The notes: generated from the letters alone by a model not told the origin. A stretch of DNA of 64,000 nucleotides from Kitasatospora sp. NBC_00374 (GCF_041434935.1 NZ_CP107964.1:1922001-1986000); one strand, 5' to 3'. Numbered from the stretch's first letter, positions 42,704 through 52,307 are shown. Program-made: numbers and translations.

Positions 42704-43261
42704 TCAGCGGTGGTACAGCGCGCGGGCCCGGGCGAGATCGGTCGGCCCGTCCCCCGGCCCGTCCCCGCCGATCGGCAGGAAGTGCTCCAGCTGCCAGGCC
42801 TGGGTGCCGCGGGCCTGGCGGTTGGCGGTCGCGGCCCACGGCGGGTAGACGCGGAACCCCCGCTTGCCGCCCGCTCCCCCGCTCGCGACGACGCCCCGTT
42901 CGCGCAGCACCTCCCAGGGCAGGACGAACTGCCCGAACCGCCCGCCGTCACGGGTGCTGACGACCACCAGGTCGACCCCGTCGCCGGCGTCGAACGGCCG
43001 GATCGGGCCGTCCGCGGACCGCTGCCACACGGTGACGAACTGGCCGACCTTGGCCGGGGTGGTCCGGCCGGTACGGAACCGGATCCCGCGCCCGTCCAGG
43101 GTGAACGCGTGCGCCCCGTAGTCGGCGCTCTCCGGCTCGGCCACCGGCGGCGAGCAGTGGAACCCGCACGGGTCGTACACCAGCTCCTTGGCCGCGCGCA
43201 GGTCGCCGTGGCGGGGGCCGGCACCGGACCAGAACCCGGGGTCCGGGAGGTTCGTCGTCAT
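42704..43261 (-). CDS. MepB-family protein
   Basis: The product has 185 residues with GRFGQFVLPWEVLRERGV, KRGFRVYPPWAA, and NRQARGTQAWQLEHFLPI, the conserved pattern of the MepB family (unknown function; first seen beside the S. aureus MepA efflux pump). Soluble. ATG 43261 lies 6 bases after CAGGAT, so it is probably leaderless; GTG 43264 is the other choice. Confidence 0.85.
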   Translation of the reverse strand: MTTNLPDPGFWSGAGPRHGDLRAAKELVYDPCGFHCSPPVAEPESADYGAHAFTLDGRGIRFRTGRTTPAKVGQFVTVWQRSADGPIRPFDAGDGVDLVVVSTRDGGRFGQFVLPWEVLRERGVVASGGAGGKRGFRVYPPWAATANRQARGTQAWQLEHFLPIGGDGPGDGPTDLARARALYHR

Positions 43262-43382
43262 CACGCCATCCTGTCACCGGCCGATCCGCCCCCCGCGGCC
43301 GGACCAACCGGACCGGCCGGGACCTGCGCGCATCGTGTCCGTCCCCGGGGCCCGGCGGAGGGCGCCCGGCCCCGGCGGCCGG

Positions 43383-44054
43383 CTAGCCCAGCCAGCCCGG
43401 ACGGACCAGCCCGGACTCGTACGCGATCACCACCAGCTGCGCCCGGTCGCGCGCGCCGAGCTTCACCATCGCCCGGCTGACGTGGGTCTTGGCCGTGAAC
43501 GGGCTGACCACCAGGCGGCGGGCGATGTCCTCGTTCGACAGGCCGAGGCCGACCAGGGCCAGCACCTCGCGCTCCCGGTCGGTCAGGACGGCCAGGACCG
43601 CGTCGGCCGGCTCCGCGGGCCGCTTGGACCGGGCCGCGAACTCGCCGATCAGACGGCGGGTGACGCCGGGCGACAGCAGGGCGTCACCGGCGGCGGCGAC
43701 CCGCACGGCCCGCACCAGGTCGGCCGGTTCGGTGTCCTTGACCAGGAAGCCGGCGGCGCCCGAGCGCAGCGCCTCGAAGACGTACTCGTCGAGCTCGAAG
43801 GTGGTCAGCACCACGACACGGACGGCGGCCAGCTCCGGGTCGAGGCCGATCCGGCGGGTGGCCTCCAGGCCGTCCAGGCGGGGCATCCGGATGTCCATCA
43901 GCACGACGTCGGGGCGCAGTTCGGCCGCGAGCCGGACGGCCTGCTCGCCGTCGTCGGCCTCGCCGACCACGGCGAGGTCGGGCTGCGCCTCCAGCAGGGC
44001 GCGGAAGCCGGCCCGCACGAGCAGCTGGTCGTCGGCCAGCAGGACCCGGATCAC
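43383..44054 (-). CDS. NarL/LuxR-type response regulator
   Basis: The product has 223 residues. The receiver has acidic D8-D9, phosphate-acceptor D54 (VLMDIRMP) and K at FLVKDTEP. The C-terminal LuxR helix-turn-helix is LTDREREVLALVGLGLSNED. Its GTG start overlaps the kinase stop by 4 bases. It likely binds the CTACTCC/GGGAGTAG palindrome in front of the ABC operon. Confidence 0.95.
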   Translation of the reverse strand: MIRVLLADDQLLVRAGFRALLEAQPDLAVVGEADDGEQAVRLAAELRPDVVLMDIRMPRLDGLEATRRIGLDPELAAVRVVVLTTFELDEYVFEALRSGAAGFLVKDTEPADLVRAVRVAAAGDALLSPGVTRRLIGEFAARSKRPAEPADAVLAVLTDREREVLALVGLGLSNEDIARRLVVSPFTAKTHVSRAMVKLGARDRAQLVVIAYESGLVRPGWLG

Positions 44055-45253
44055 TTCGCCTCGCTCTCGGTGGCGGCACCGGGCGCGATCGGCAGCCAGG
44101 CCTCGACCCGGAACCCGGCGCCGCGCGGCCCCGCCGCCAGGGTGCCACCGAGGGCCGACGCCCGCTCGCGCATGCCGATCAGCCCGGTGCCGGACCCGTC
44201 CGCATCGCCCGCGCCGGCCGGCCCCGGGTCCTCGATCCGCACCCGCAGGCCGGTGTCCTGCCAGTCCACCAGGACCTCGGCGGTCCGGGCCGCGGAGTGC
44301 CGCAGGATGTTGGTGAGCGCCTCCTGGACGATCCGGAAGGCGGCCAGGCCCAGACCGGCCGGCGCCCGGCGGGCGGGGCCGACGGTGCGGACGGTCACCG
44401 CGAGCCCGGCGTGCCGGGCCTGGTCGACCAGCTCGTCCAGCCGTCCCAGGTCGGGGGCCGGGCTGCGCGGCGCGGCGCCCGCCGGGCCGCGCAGCGCGCC
44501 GAGTACCTGGCGGACCTCGCCGAGCGCCTCCTTGCTGGCGGCCTTGATGGTCACCAGGGCGCTGCGGGCCTGCTCGGGCCGGCTGTCGATCAGCTCCAGC
44601 GCGACCCCGGCCTGGAGGTGGATCAGCGAGATGCTGTGCGCGAGGATGTCGTGCAGCTCGCGGGCCATCCGCAGCCGCTCCTCGTCGACCCGGCGCCGCT
44701 CGGCCTGCGCCGCCGCCTCCCGCACGGCCGCGATCCGCTCCCGGCGGAAGCGCAGCAGTTCGGCCCCGGCCAGGACCAGCAGCAGCCAGGCGGCGACGCC
44801 CAGCTCCTGCCAGCCCCGCGGCGCGCCGGACGGAGCACCCAGCCAGCCGGCCGGCACCACGTACCCGATCAGCAGGTGGGCGGCGTAGGCCGCGGCCGCA
44901 CACACCCACACCACGCGGCGCCGGCCGAGCTGCACCGCCGAGCCGAAGGCCACCAGCATGCTGAGGAACACCGGCCCGTACGGGTATCCCGCGACGACGT
45001 AGACGAACGTCACCGCCGTCGCGCCGACGGTGACCGCCGCGGGCCACCGCCGGCGCAGCACCAGCAGCGCGGGCCCGAGCAGCAGCAGCGCGTAGCCGAA
45101 GGCGTCCAGCGGGTCGCGGTCGGGCTGGTGACGGGCGGCGGCGGCCGAGCCGGCCACCTGGACCACGGCCACCAGAACCGCGAGCGCCACCGGCCAGCCG
45201 GCCTTGGCGGCTCGTACCCAGGGAGGCTGCCAGGGCGGCTGCGGATCCGTCAT
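44051..45253 (-). CDS. Sensor histidine kinase (NarL-partner, HisKA_3 type)
   Basis: The product has 400 residues. Residues 20-170 hold about five to six membrane helices without a large external loop, so it probably senses within the membrane. The dimerisation part has RMARELHDILAHSISLI (phosphorylated His). The ATPase part has QEALTNILRHS and GTGLIGMRERASALGG. It pairs with the overlapping response regulator. ATG 45253 is the start. Confidence 0.95.
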   Translation of the reverse strand: MTDPQPPWQPPWVRAAKAGWPVALAVLVAVVQVAGSAAAARHQPDRDPLDAFGYALLLLGPALLVLRRRWPAAVTVGATAVTFVYVVAGYPYGPVFLSMLVAFGSAVQLGRRRVVWVCAAAAYAAHLLIGYVVPAGWLGAPSGAPRGWQELGVAAWLLLVLAGAELLRFRRERIAAVREAAAQAERRRVDEERLRMARELHDILAHSISLIHLQAGVALELIDSRPEQARSALVTIKAASKEALGEVRQVLGALRGPAGAAPRSPAPDLGRLDELVDQARHAGLAVTVRTVGPARRAPAGLGLAAFRIVQEALTNILRHSAARTAEVLVDWQDTGLRVRIEDPGPAGAGDADGSGTGLIGMRERASALGGTLAAGPRGAGFRVEAWLPIAPGAATESEAK

Positions 45254-45312
45254 GCCCGGAAGGCTAGCCGCGGCGCCGCCGGTCGGTCGTCAGCCCGGCG
45301 GCGTGGCCGCGG

Positions 45313-45330
45313 CTACTCCTCCCGTAGTAC
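45313..45330. promoter_or_regulatory. Imperfect copy of the palindrome upstream of the kinase gene
   Basis: CTAC (45313-45316) and GTAG (45324-45327) frame a TCCTCCC centre, sharing the CTACTCC half with the perfect palindrome at 42445-42462. It lies 60 bases before the kinase start. It suggests autoregulation by the same response regulator. Confidence 0.45.
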
Positions 45331-45431
45331 ACGACGGCCAGGCGCGCCCGGGTGCGGGAAAGGGGTGAACCTCGCGGCGGCCCGGAGCATGTCGGCGCCC
45401 CCGCCCGGCGGGCCGGTGGGAGCGTCGGGGC

Positions 45432-45653
45432 ATGTCTGAGGTCAACGCCAACGAGCTGCTCGAACGCATCCGCAGGGCACGTGACTGGGCTCGGCGGCGG
45501 GAGTCGGACGCCCTCGCCGCCGGCATCGGGGAACCGGCGGCAGGGGCTCCGGCGACAGGGGCCCCGGCGCTGGAGGCCACGGTCCACCGGATCGTCGCGG
45601 ACGTGCTCGACGAGATCCTGTCACCGGGCCGGTGGGACCGCCGCCGACCGTAG
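45432..45653 (+). CDS. Small soluble protein of unknown function
   Basis: The product has 73 residues, N-terminally helical (NANELLERIRRARDWARRRE), with an Ala/Gly/Pro linker (EPAAGAPATGAPALEATV) and a helical end (HRIVADVLDEIL). No known domain. GGGAG lies 12 bases upstream of the ATG and codon choice is typical. It diverges from the kinase gene and could share its regulation. Confidence 0.6.
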   Translation: MSEVNANELLERIRRARDWARRRESDALAAGIGEPAAGAPATGAPALEATVHRIVADVLDEILSPGRWDRRRP

Positions 45654-45687
45654 GGCGCCTTTGGTGTGCGCGTGGTGTGCGGGCGGA

Positions 45688-46557
45688 TCAGCCCCGGCGC
45701 GGCCCGATCGGGACGGCCGTGCCGCTGACCCGGATCCGGGGGTCGCCGGCGCGCAGCTCCACCCGCAGGACGCCCGGCCGGCCGAGGTCCTCGCCCTGGT
45801 GCAGGGTGAGCTCCGCCTCCTGGACGCCGTGCACCTCCCGCAGGTACGCGCCGAGGGCGGCGGCCGCCGCGCCGGTGGCGGGGTCCTCCACGACGCCGCC
45901 GACCGGGAACGGGTCGCGGACGTGGAACACGTGCTCGGACTCCCGGTACACCAGTTGAAGGGTGGTCAGGTCGAGCCGGGTCATCAGCGCGGCCAGCCGC
46001 TCGAAGTCGTACGAGAGCTCGGCGAGCCGGGCCCGGGTGGCCGCGGCGAGCACCAGGTGCCGGGCGCCGGCGTAGGCGACCCGCGGCGGGAAGGCAGGAT
46101 CGAGCTCGCCGTCGCTCCAGCCGAGTGCGGCCAGCGCCTCCGTCAGGTCCGCCGCGGCGACCGGCTCGACGTGCGGCTCGACACTGGTCAGCGTCGCCGC
46201 CAGGACGCCGTCGGGGCCGGCCTCGACCAGCACCGGCACGGGGCCGGCCTTGGTCTCGAAGAGCAGTTCCCCGGCCCCGATCCGCTCGGCGAGGGCGACG
46301 GCGGCGGCCACCGTGGCGTGTCCGCAGAACGGCACCTCGGCCCTGGGGCTGAAGTACCGCACGGCGAAGGCGCGGCCGCCCGCGGCGGCGGGGGTGAGGA
46401 AGGCGGTCTCGGAGTAGCCGAGGTCGGCGGCGACGGCGAGCTGGTCCGCGGCGTCGAGGCCGGTGGCGTCCAGCACCACGCCGGCGGGGTTGCCGCCGGC
46501 CGGGTCGGCGGTGAATGCGGCGTAGCGGAGGAGCTCCGCGGAGTGCGAGTCGTTCAT
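45688..46557 (-). CDS. PhzF-family isomerase
   Basis: The product has 289 residues. RYAAFTADPAGGNPAGVVLD, GYSETAFL (catalytic Glu), FSPRAEVPFCGHATVAAAVA and EDPATGAAAAALGAYL are classic PhzF motifs of two similar halves. Members isomerise or epimerise small molecules; no phenazine genes are near. ATG 46557 is the start. It follows the DHA2 pump gene on the same strand. Confidence 0.93.
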   Translation of the reverse strand: MNDSHSAELLRYAAFTADPAGGNPAGVVLDATGLDAADQLAVAADLGYSETAFLTPAAAGGRAFAVRYFSPRAEVPFCGHATVAAAVALAERIGAGELLFETKAGPVPVLVEAGPDGVLAATLTSVEPHVEPVAAADLTEALAALGWSDGELDPAFPPRVAYAGARHLVLAAATRARLAELSYDFERLAALMTRLDLTTLQLVYRESEHVFHVRDPFPVGGVVEDPATGAAAAALGAYLREVHGVQEAELTLHQGEDLGRPGVLRVELRAGDPRIRVSGTAVPIGPRRG

Positions 46558-46628
46558 GCCGGGGCGAACACCGGCGCCCCACCTCCCGATTCCCTCCCCC
46601 GAGGCGCGCCGCTCGTTCTGGTGTGCCG

Positions 46629-48209
46629 TCAGCTGTCGACGCGCTCCGGCATCCGGACCACGGTGGCCCGGGTGGCCGCCGCGCCAGCGCCGTCCCGGCC
46701 GGCGTCCGCGGGCGGTCCGGATCGCCGTAGCAGCAGGGCCACCACGAGCGCCGCGAGCACGGTGGCGGCGGCGCCGCCCAGCAGGGCGAGTTGCATGCCG
46801 TCCACGAACGCCGTCCTGGCCTGTTCGGCCACCGCCCCGCCGGCGCCGCTCGCGGCGGCCAGGGAGGAGCGGGCCTGGTCGGCGAGGTGCGCGGGCACAC
46901 CCGGCAGGTCCAGGTGGCTCCGGTAGGTGGCGCTCAGGATGCTGCCCAGGACGGCGATGCCGAGGGCGCCGCCGAGTTCGCGGGACAGGTCGTTCGTGGC
47001 GGAGCCGACGTTCTGGAGGGCGCGCGGCAGCGCGTCGGTGACGGCGGTGGTGGCGGGGGTCATCGCCAGGCCCATGCCGGCGCCGAGCGGGAGCAGCCCG
47101 GCGACGACCAGCCCGTACGGGCTGTCGCCGTCCAGCGCGGCCAGGACGGCCAGCGCGGCGGCGATCAGCAGCAGGCCGGCGATCCACGGCCGGCGGGCGC
47201 CGAACCGGGCGGTCAGGGCCGGGCTGAGGCGGGAGACCGGTACCATCGCGACGGCCATCGGCAGCACGCTCACCGCGGCGACCAGCGCGTTGTCGCCCCG
47301 GACCAGCTGCAGGTACTGCATCACCACGAAGATGTAGCCGAAGAAGGCGAAGAACTGCAGCGTGATCGAGATCGACCCGGCCGCGAAGCGGCGGTTGCGG
47401 AACAGCCGCGGGTCGAGCAGCGGGTGACGCTGCCTCAGCTCCCAGGCGACGAAGCCGGCCAGCACGGCCAGGCCGAGACCGAGTCCGCCGAGGGTCGCCG
47501 GGTCGCCCCAGCCGCGGGTCGGGGCCTCGATCACCGAGTACACCAGCGCCGCCAGGCCCGCCGCCACCAGCATGGCGCCGGCCACGTCGACCCGCGGGGC
47601 GTCGGACTCCGCCGACTCGGGGACGAACAGCAGGGTGCCCACCAGGGCCGCCAGGGCGAGCAGGACGTTCAGCAGGAACACCGAGCGCCAGGACCAGAGC
47701 TCCAGCAGCGTGCCGGAGGCGAGCAGGCCCACCACCGCGCTGGCACCGGCGACGGCCGCCCAGACGCTGACCGCCCTGGTCCGCTCGGCCCGCGGGAAGG
47801 TACTGGTGATGGTCGACAGGGTGGCCGGCATGACGAGGGCGGCGCCGATCCCGAGGACGCCGCGCAGCGCGACGAGCGTGGTCGGGTCGGTGGTCAGGGC
47901 GGCCAGCCCGGAGCCGCCGCCGAAGATCGCCAGGCCGGCGAGCAGGGCCCGGCGGCGGCCGAAGCGGTCGCCGATCGCACCGGCCGGGAGCAGCAGCGCG
48001 GCGAACACCAGGCTGTAGGCGTCGATGATCCAGGACAGCTGGGTCTGGCTCGCGCGGGTCTCCCGGCCGAGGTCGGGCAGGGCCACGTTGAGCGAGGCCA
48101 TCGCGGCGACGACGGTCGCCAGCGCGAGGCAGGTGACGAGGAGGACGGCGCCGTGGCGGACCGGCTGCCCGGTGGCGGCCGACGGGTCGGGCGGCTTGAC
48201 GGCAGGCAT
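46629..48209 (-). CDS. Drug efflux MFS transporter, DHA2 (14-TMS) type
   Basis: The product has 526 residues with 14 predicted membrane segments. Motif A is seen as GAIGDRFGRRRALL and motif C as LGIGAALVMPATLS. ASQTQLSWIIDAYSLVF is typical of the EmrB/QacA group, which exports drugs by proton antiport. It diverges from a TetR gene over 89 bases, the usual repressor-pump pair. Confidence 0.93.
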   Translation of the reverse strand: MPAVKPPDPSAATGQPVRHGAVLLVTCLALATVVAAMASLNVALPDLGRETRASQTQLSWIIDAYSLVFAALLLPAGAIGDRFGRRRALLAGLAIFGGGSGLAALTTDPTTLVALRGVLGIGAALVMPATLSTITSTFPRAERTRAVSVWAAVAGASAVVGLLASGTLLELWSWRSVFLLNVLLALAALVGTLLFVPESAESDAPRVDVAGAMLVAAGLAALVYSVIEAPTRGWGDPATLGGLGLGLAVLAGFVAWELRQRHPLLDPRLFRNRRFAAGSISITLQFFAFFGYIFVVMQYLQLVRGDNALVAAVSVLPMAVAMVPVSRLSPALTARFGARRPWIAGLLLIAAALAVLAALDGDSPYGLVVAGLLPLGAGMGLAMTPATTAVTDALPRALQNVGSATNDLSRELGGALGIAVLGSILSATYRSHLDLPGVPAHLADQARSSLAAASGAGGAVAEQARTAFVDGMQLALLGGAAATVLAALVVALLLRRSGPPADAGRDGAGAAATRATVVRMPERVDS

Positions 48210-48298
48210 GGTTGACCTTCTTCCCGGTGACGGCTGCCGGGCTGTTCCGGTGGCCTGCGATCCAGGCTGGCGGCGACGCGACTAGCATTTCAACCGTG

Positions 48299-48922
48299 AT
48301 GAATAAATCGCCGCGCCGGGGCCGGCGGGCCGGCAGCCCGGACACCCGGGCGCAGATCCTCGACGTCGCGCGCCGCCGTTTCCTCGCCGAGGGGTACCAC
48401 GCGGTCACCCTGCGGTCGATCGCCGCCGAGGCGGGCGTGGACCTCGCCCTGGTCAGCTACTTCTTCGGCTCCAAGAAGGGCCTGTTCGGCGCCTGCCTCG
48501 CGCTGGCCGCCAACCCCGCCGAGCTCCTCGCGCAGACCCTCGAAGGCGACCTGGCGACGTTCCCGCAGCGCGCCCTGCGGGCGATGCTCACCGTCTGGGA
48601 CGACCCGGAGGCCGGTGCGCCGCTGCGCGCCATGCTGGGCGGCGCGGCCCAGGACCCGGCGCTGGCCGCGCTGGTGAAGGAGGTGATCGAACGGGAGATG
48701 ATCGACAAGATCGCGGCCCGGATCGGCGGCCCGGACGCCCACCGCAGGGCCGGCAACTTCTGCACCCAGATGGCCGGCCTGATCCTCACCCGGTGCATCC
48801 TGCGCCTGGAACCGGTCGCGTCGATGCCGGTTGATGAAATCGTGCGCTTCTCCACGCCCCCGCTGCGGTACGCCCTGTGGGAGCCGGCCCGCGCTACCGG
48901 TCGTAGTGCCGGGCCTCGATGA
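48299..48922 (+). CDS. TetR-family regulator
   Basis: The product has 207 residues. The DNA-binding head is TRAQILDVARRRFLAEGY and IAAEAGVDLALVSYFFGSKK. It probably represses the divergent efflux gene. ATG 48299 is used; GTG at 48296 is the likely leaderless alternative because TAGCAT ends 7 bases before it. Its 3' end overlaps the VOC gene by 29 bases tail to tail. Confidence 0.92.
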   Translation: MNKSPRRGRRAGSPDTRAQILDVARRRFLAEGYHAVTLRSIAAEAGVDLALVSYFFGSKKGLFGACLALAANPAELLAQTLEGDLATFPQRALRAMLTVWDDPEAGAPLRAMLGGAAQDPALAALVKEVIEREMIDKIAARIGGPDAHRRAGNFCTQMAGLILTRCILRLEPVASMPVDEIVRFSTPPLRYALWEPARATGRSAGPR

Positions 48923-49316
48923 TGTTGCCGTCCGGGTCCGGGAAGTAGCAGGAGCGCGGCGCGAGCCCGCGGGCCCCGTAGAGGTCCGCCTGGTCGGGCG
49001 TCACCCGGTGCCCGCCGGCGGCGAGCCGGGCGCGCAGGACGTCGTACTCCTCGGCGGTCATCGCGAGGCAGACGTGGTTGACCGGATGCCCGGCGCTGCC
49101 CTCGGCCCCCGGGGTGGCGTTCAGCGCCGGCGCGCTGCTGCGCGGGGTCAGGTCGAGGATGGTCGACGGGGTCACCCGGACGCTGACGAACGGCGCCTCA
49201 CCGGCCCGGTACTCGGCGAGCCGCAGCGGCTCCAGCCCGAGCACCTCCCGGTAGAACGCGGCGGACCGCACCGGGTCCGCCACCCAGAGCACCACATGGT
49301 CGAGCAGGTACGCCAT
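48894..49316 (-). CDS. VOC-family (glyoxalase-like) protein
   Basis: The product has 140 residues with two beta-alpha-beta units: LLDHVVLWVADPVRSAAFYR, and HPVNHVCLAMTAEEYD ending YFPDPDGNIIEARHYD (metal ligands His and Glu). VOC proteins bind metals and act on small molecules or antibiotics. GGAGGAG precedes ATG 49316. Confidence 0.9.
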   Translation of the reverse strand: MAYLLDHVVLWVADPVRSAAFYREVLGLEPLRLAEYRAGEAPFVSVRVTPSTILDLTPRSSAPALNATPGAEGSAGHPVNHVCLAMTAEEYDVLRARLAAGGHRVTPDQADLYGARGLAPRSCYFPDPDGNIIEARHYDR

Positions 49317-49390
49317 CGCTCCTCCGGACCTCTCCCGAACGGCCCTGCCGCCGCCGCGCTCCGAGACTACGCCGCCGCCCGCCCTCGCGG

Positions 49391-50644
49391 TCAGGCCGGT
49401 GCGGCCGCCTGGGGGTCGTCGAGGTAGGGCTCCCAGGCGAGTTCGGCGGCGCCGACCAGGCCGGCGTGGCGGACCTGGGCGGGGACGATCGGCATCCGGC
49501 CGCTGCGGCCCCACAGGCAGCGGTCGGCGACCACGGCGGCCAGCCGTTCGGGGGCACCGGCGAGCAGGTCGAGGTGCAGGCCGCTGAGCACGATCCGGTC
49601 CGGGTTGAGGATGTTCACCAGCCCGGCCAGGCCGAGCCCGAGGCGGTCGACGACGTGCTCGACGGCGGCGCGGGCGGCGGGGTTGACCGCCGCGGACCGG
49701 GCCAGCTCGCGGGCCTGGGCGAGGACCGGCCGGGCCGGGTCCGCGGTCCGGCCGGCGGCCGCGAGCAGGGCGTCGGGGTCGGTCTCGGAGTTGAGGCAGC
49801 CGCGGTTGCCGCAGGGGCAGCGGCGGCCCTGCGGGTCGACGGTCAGGTGGCCGACCTCCAGGGCGAGCCCGGCGCTGCCGGTGTGCAGGCGGCCGTCGAT
49901 GACCAGGGCGCCGCCGACGCCGCGGTGGCCGGAGGTGACCAGCAGCAGGTGGCGGGCGTCGCGGCCGGCGCCGTGGCGGTGTTCGGCGAGGGCTGCGAGG
50001 TTGGCGTCGTTGGCCACGGCGCTGGGCAGTTCGGCGGGCGCGCCGGGGCCGAAGTCGGCCCGCGCGACCTCGGCCGCGAACAGGTCGGCCACCGGGGTGC
50101 CGCTCGGCCAGGCGAAGTGCAGGGCGGCGAGCGCGGTCCCGTCCGGCTCGGTCACCGGGTTGGGCAGGGCGAGGGCGATCCCGAGGCAGCGGCGGTCGCT
50201 GTCGGCGGCGAGCCGGGCGCCGGTCTCGGTGACGGCGCGCAGCAGCCGGACCGGGTCGGTGGCGGCGGGCAGCGGCAGGTGGACGGGCTCGACCAGGCGG
50301 CCGCCGAGGCCGGCCAGCGAGACGCTCACGCCGTCGGCGTGGAGCTGGGCGGCGACCACCACCGGGCCCGCCGGGTCGACGGCCAGCCGGTGCGAGGGCC
50401 GGCCGCGGCCGCCCCCGGCCGGGCGGGAGTCGACCGTGATCAGGCCGAGCGCCTCCAGCTCGGCGGTGACGGCGCCGGCCGTGGCCCTGGTCACGTCCAG
50501 GCCGCTGGTGAGCGCCGAGCGGGTGGGGGCCTGTCCGGTGTGGACGAGGCGCAGCGCCGGGCCGAGCAGGGTGCGTCCCCGGTCCGGTACGGGGCGGCGC
50601 CTGGGCTCGTGGGCGGCGAACTGGCTTGTCGGTGAGTGCGGCAC
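49391..50644 (-). CDS. ROK-family transcriptional regulator
   Basis: The product has 417 residues: an N-terminal winged helix (PTRSALTSGLDVTRATAGAV) and a sugar-kinase-like ROK part with VANDANLAALAEHRHG, LEVGHLTVDPQGRRCPCGNRG (zinc motif CxCGxxGCxN). The usual kinase Asp motif is partly changed, so it is a regulator rather than a kinase. GTG 50644 was chosen because CAGAAT ends 6 bases upstream. It probably controls the divergent transporter in response to a sugar. Confidence 0.92.
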   Translation of the reverse strand: MPHSPTSQFAAHEPRRRPVPDRGRTLLGPALRLVHTGQAPTRSALTSGLDVTRATAGAVTAELEALGLITVDSRPAGGGRGRPSHRLAVDPAGPVVVAAQLHADGVSVSLAGLGGRLVEPVHLPLPAATDPVRLLRAVTETGARLAADSDRRCLGIALALPNPVTEPDGTALAALHFAWPSGTPVADLFAAEVARADFGPGAPAELPSAVANDANLAALAEHRHGAGRDARHLLLVTSGHRGVGGALVIDGRLHTGSAGLALEVGHLTVDPQGRRCPCGNRGCLNSETDPDALLAAAGRTADPARPVLAQARELARSAAVNPAARAAVEHVVDRLGLGLAGLVNILNPDRIVLSGLHLDLLAGAPERLAAVVADRCLWGRSGRMPIVPAQVRHAGLVGAAELAWEPYLDDPQAAAPA

Positions 50645-50661
50645 TCCCCTATTCTGACTTT
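50645..50661. promoter_or_regulatory. 17-base divergent promoter with overlapping -10 boxes
   Basis: Rightward TATTCT (50650-50655) lies 6 bases before GTG 50662, with TTGTCG 18 bases further upstream. Leftward CAGAAT (50656-50651) lies 6 bases before GTG 50644, with TTGTTT 16 bases upstream. Both genes should be leaderless and the polymerases cannot bind together. Inverted GCGGCAC/GTGCCGC arms (50638-50644, 50662-50668) flank the site. Confidence 0.6.
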
Positions 50662-51984
50662 GTGCCGCCAATAAACAAAACTTCCGTCCCGCACCGCACC
50701 CACGACCACCCGCTCGGCCGCACCCCCGAGGCCACCGGCGCCCACCCTGCCCCGTCCGCCGCCTCGTCCGCCGACCCGTCCACCACGTGGTCCGCCGCCC
50801 GGCTCGCCCTCACCGCGTTCTTCGCCGTCGACGGCTTCCTCTTCGCCGCCTGGGTGGTCCGGATCCCGGACGTCCGGGCCCAGGTCGCCGCCTCGCACAG
50901 CGCGCTCGGCCTCGCCCTGCTCTGCGTCTCGGCCGGCGCCGTGGCCACCATGCCGATCGTCGGCCGGCTCTGCGTGCGGTACGGCAGCCGGCCGGTCACG
51001 GTCGCCTCGCTCACCCTGCTCGCGCTGGCCGTCCCGCTGCCCGCGCACACCCACTCGGTGGCCTCGCTCGGCGCCGTCCTGCTGCTCTTCGGCGCGGGCT
51101 ACGGCGCCGCGAACGTCGCGATGAACAGCGCCGCCGTCGACCTGGTCACCCAGCTCCGGCGCCCGGTCATGCCCAGCTTCCACGCCGGGTACAGCCTCGG
51201 CGGCCTGCTCGGCGCGGCGGTCGGCGGGCTGCTCGCGGGCACCCTCAGCACCGCCTGGGCACTCGCCCTCGGCGGGCTGCTCGGGCTGGCGGTCACCGCC
51301 GGCGCGGGCGTCGTCCTGCTGCGCGCCCCGGACGCCGGACCGGCCCCGACCGCCCGGCCGGCGACCGACCCGGCGCAGTCGCCGTCCCCCGGGCGGCACG
51401 TCCGCCTGCTGGTGCTGCTGCTCGGCCTGACCGCCCTGTGCACCGCGTACGGCGAGGGCGCGCTGGCCGACTGGGCGACCCTGCACCTCACCGACGACGT
51501 GCACGCGAGCGCCGGACTCGCCGCCGCCGGGTACGCCACCTACGCGCTCGCCATGACGGCCGGCCGGGTCGGCGGCACCTGGCTGTCCGTCCGCCTCGGC
51601 CAGCGCCGGCTGATGCTGGCCGGCGGCCTGACCGCCGGCGGCGGGATGCTGCTGGCGGCCCTGGCCCCGAACGTCCCGGCGGCGCTGGGCGGCTTCGTGC
51701 TGGTCGGCCTCGGCCTGGCCAACCTGTTCCCGCTCGCGATCGCGCAGGCCGGCGCGGCCGGCGGGCCGCAGGGCGTGGCGACGGCCTCGACGCTCGGGTA
51801 CGCCGGCATGCTGATCGGCCCGCCGGTGATCGGCTTCCTCGCCGACGCCAGCAGCCTGCCCGTCGCCCTCACCACCGTGGCCGCGACCTCCGCACTGGCC
51901 GCACTGCTCGCGCTGGCCGGCGGCAACCGCCCGCACACCGTCCGTACCCGGCGGGACACACCACGCGACACACCGACCGCCTGA
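50662..51984 (+). CDS. MFS transporter (YbjJ-like)
   Basis: The product has 440 residues with 12 membrane segments. [30 protein letters not shown] and [26 protein letters not shown] (19-residue part [19 protein letters not shown]) resemble the YbjJ/FucP-like branch. Substrate may be a sugar, in line with its ROK partner. GTG 50662 is taken as the leaderless start. Confidence 0.87.
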   Translation: MPPINKTSVPHRTHDHPLGRTPEATGAHPAPSAASSADPSTTWSAARLALTAFFAVDGFLFAAWVVRIPDVRAQVAASHSALGLALLCVSAGAVATMPIVGRLCVRYGSRPVTVASLTLLALAVPLPAHTHSVASLGAVLLLFGAGYGAANVAMNSAAVDLVTQLRRPVMPSFHAGYSLGGLLGAAVGGLLAGTLSTAWALALGGLLGLAVTAGAGVVLLRAPDAGPAPTARPATDPAQSPSPGRHVRLLVLLLGLTALCTAYGEGALADWATLHLTDDVHASAGLAAAGYATYALAMTAGRVGGTWLSVRLGQRRLMLAGGLTAGGGMLLAALAPNVPAALGGFVLVGLGLANLFPLAIAQAGAAGGPQGVATASTLGYAGMLIGPPVIGFLADASSLPVALTTVAATSALAALLALAGGNRPHTVRTRRDTPRDTPTA

Positions 51985-52100
51985 CGGCCGGAACGGCCCG
52001 GCCCGGGGAGGATGGAAACCGCCCGGTCCCGGCAGCAGTGGGCTGCGACGGGCGCGTGTGCCCGGCACACGCGGTGGCAGCGAAGGAGACACACGTACCG

Positions 52101-52307
52101 ATGGCTACTGGCACCGTGAAGTGGTTCAACGCCGACAAGGGATTCGGCTTCATCCAGCAGGACAACGGCGGCCCGGACGTGTTCGTCCACTTCTCGGCCA
52201 TCCAGACCTCCGGCTTCAAGGCACTGGAGGAGGGCAACCGGGTGGAGTACGACGTCACCCAGGGACCGAAGGGCCCGCAGGCCGAAAAGGTCGTCCCGAT
52301 CGGCTGA
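52101..52307 (+). CDS. Cold-shock protein (CspA family)
   Basis: The product has 68 residues. [16 protein letters not shown] and [10 protein letters not shown] are RNP1 and RNP2 of the cold-shock domain that binds single-stranded RNA/DNA. GAAGGAGA lies upstream of ATG 52101 in a 5' leader about 80 bases long, and a strong hairpin follows. It is a single-gene unit, one of several usual in Streptomyces. Confidence 0.97.
   Translation: MATGTVKWFNADKGFGFIQQDNGGPDVFVHFSAIQTSGFKALEEGNRVEYDVTQGPKGPQAEKVVPIG

Noticed and set aside
42526..42960. Rightward frame with GTG start upstream of MepB
   Set aside because: The first 30 residues look plausible but the rest is low-complexity Arg/Pro and lies antisense to MepB.
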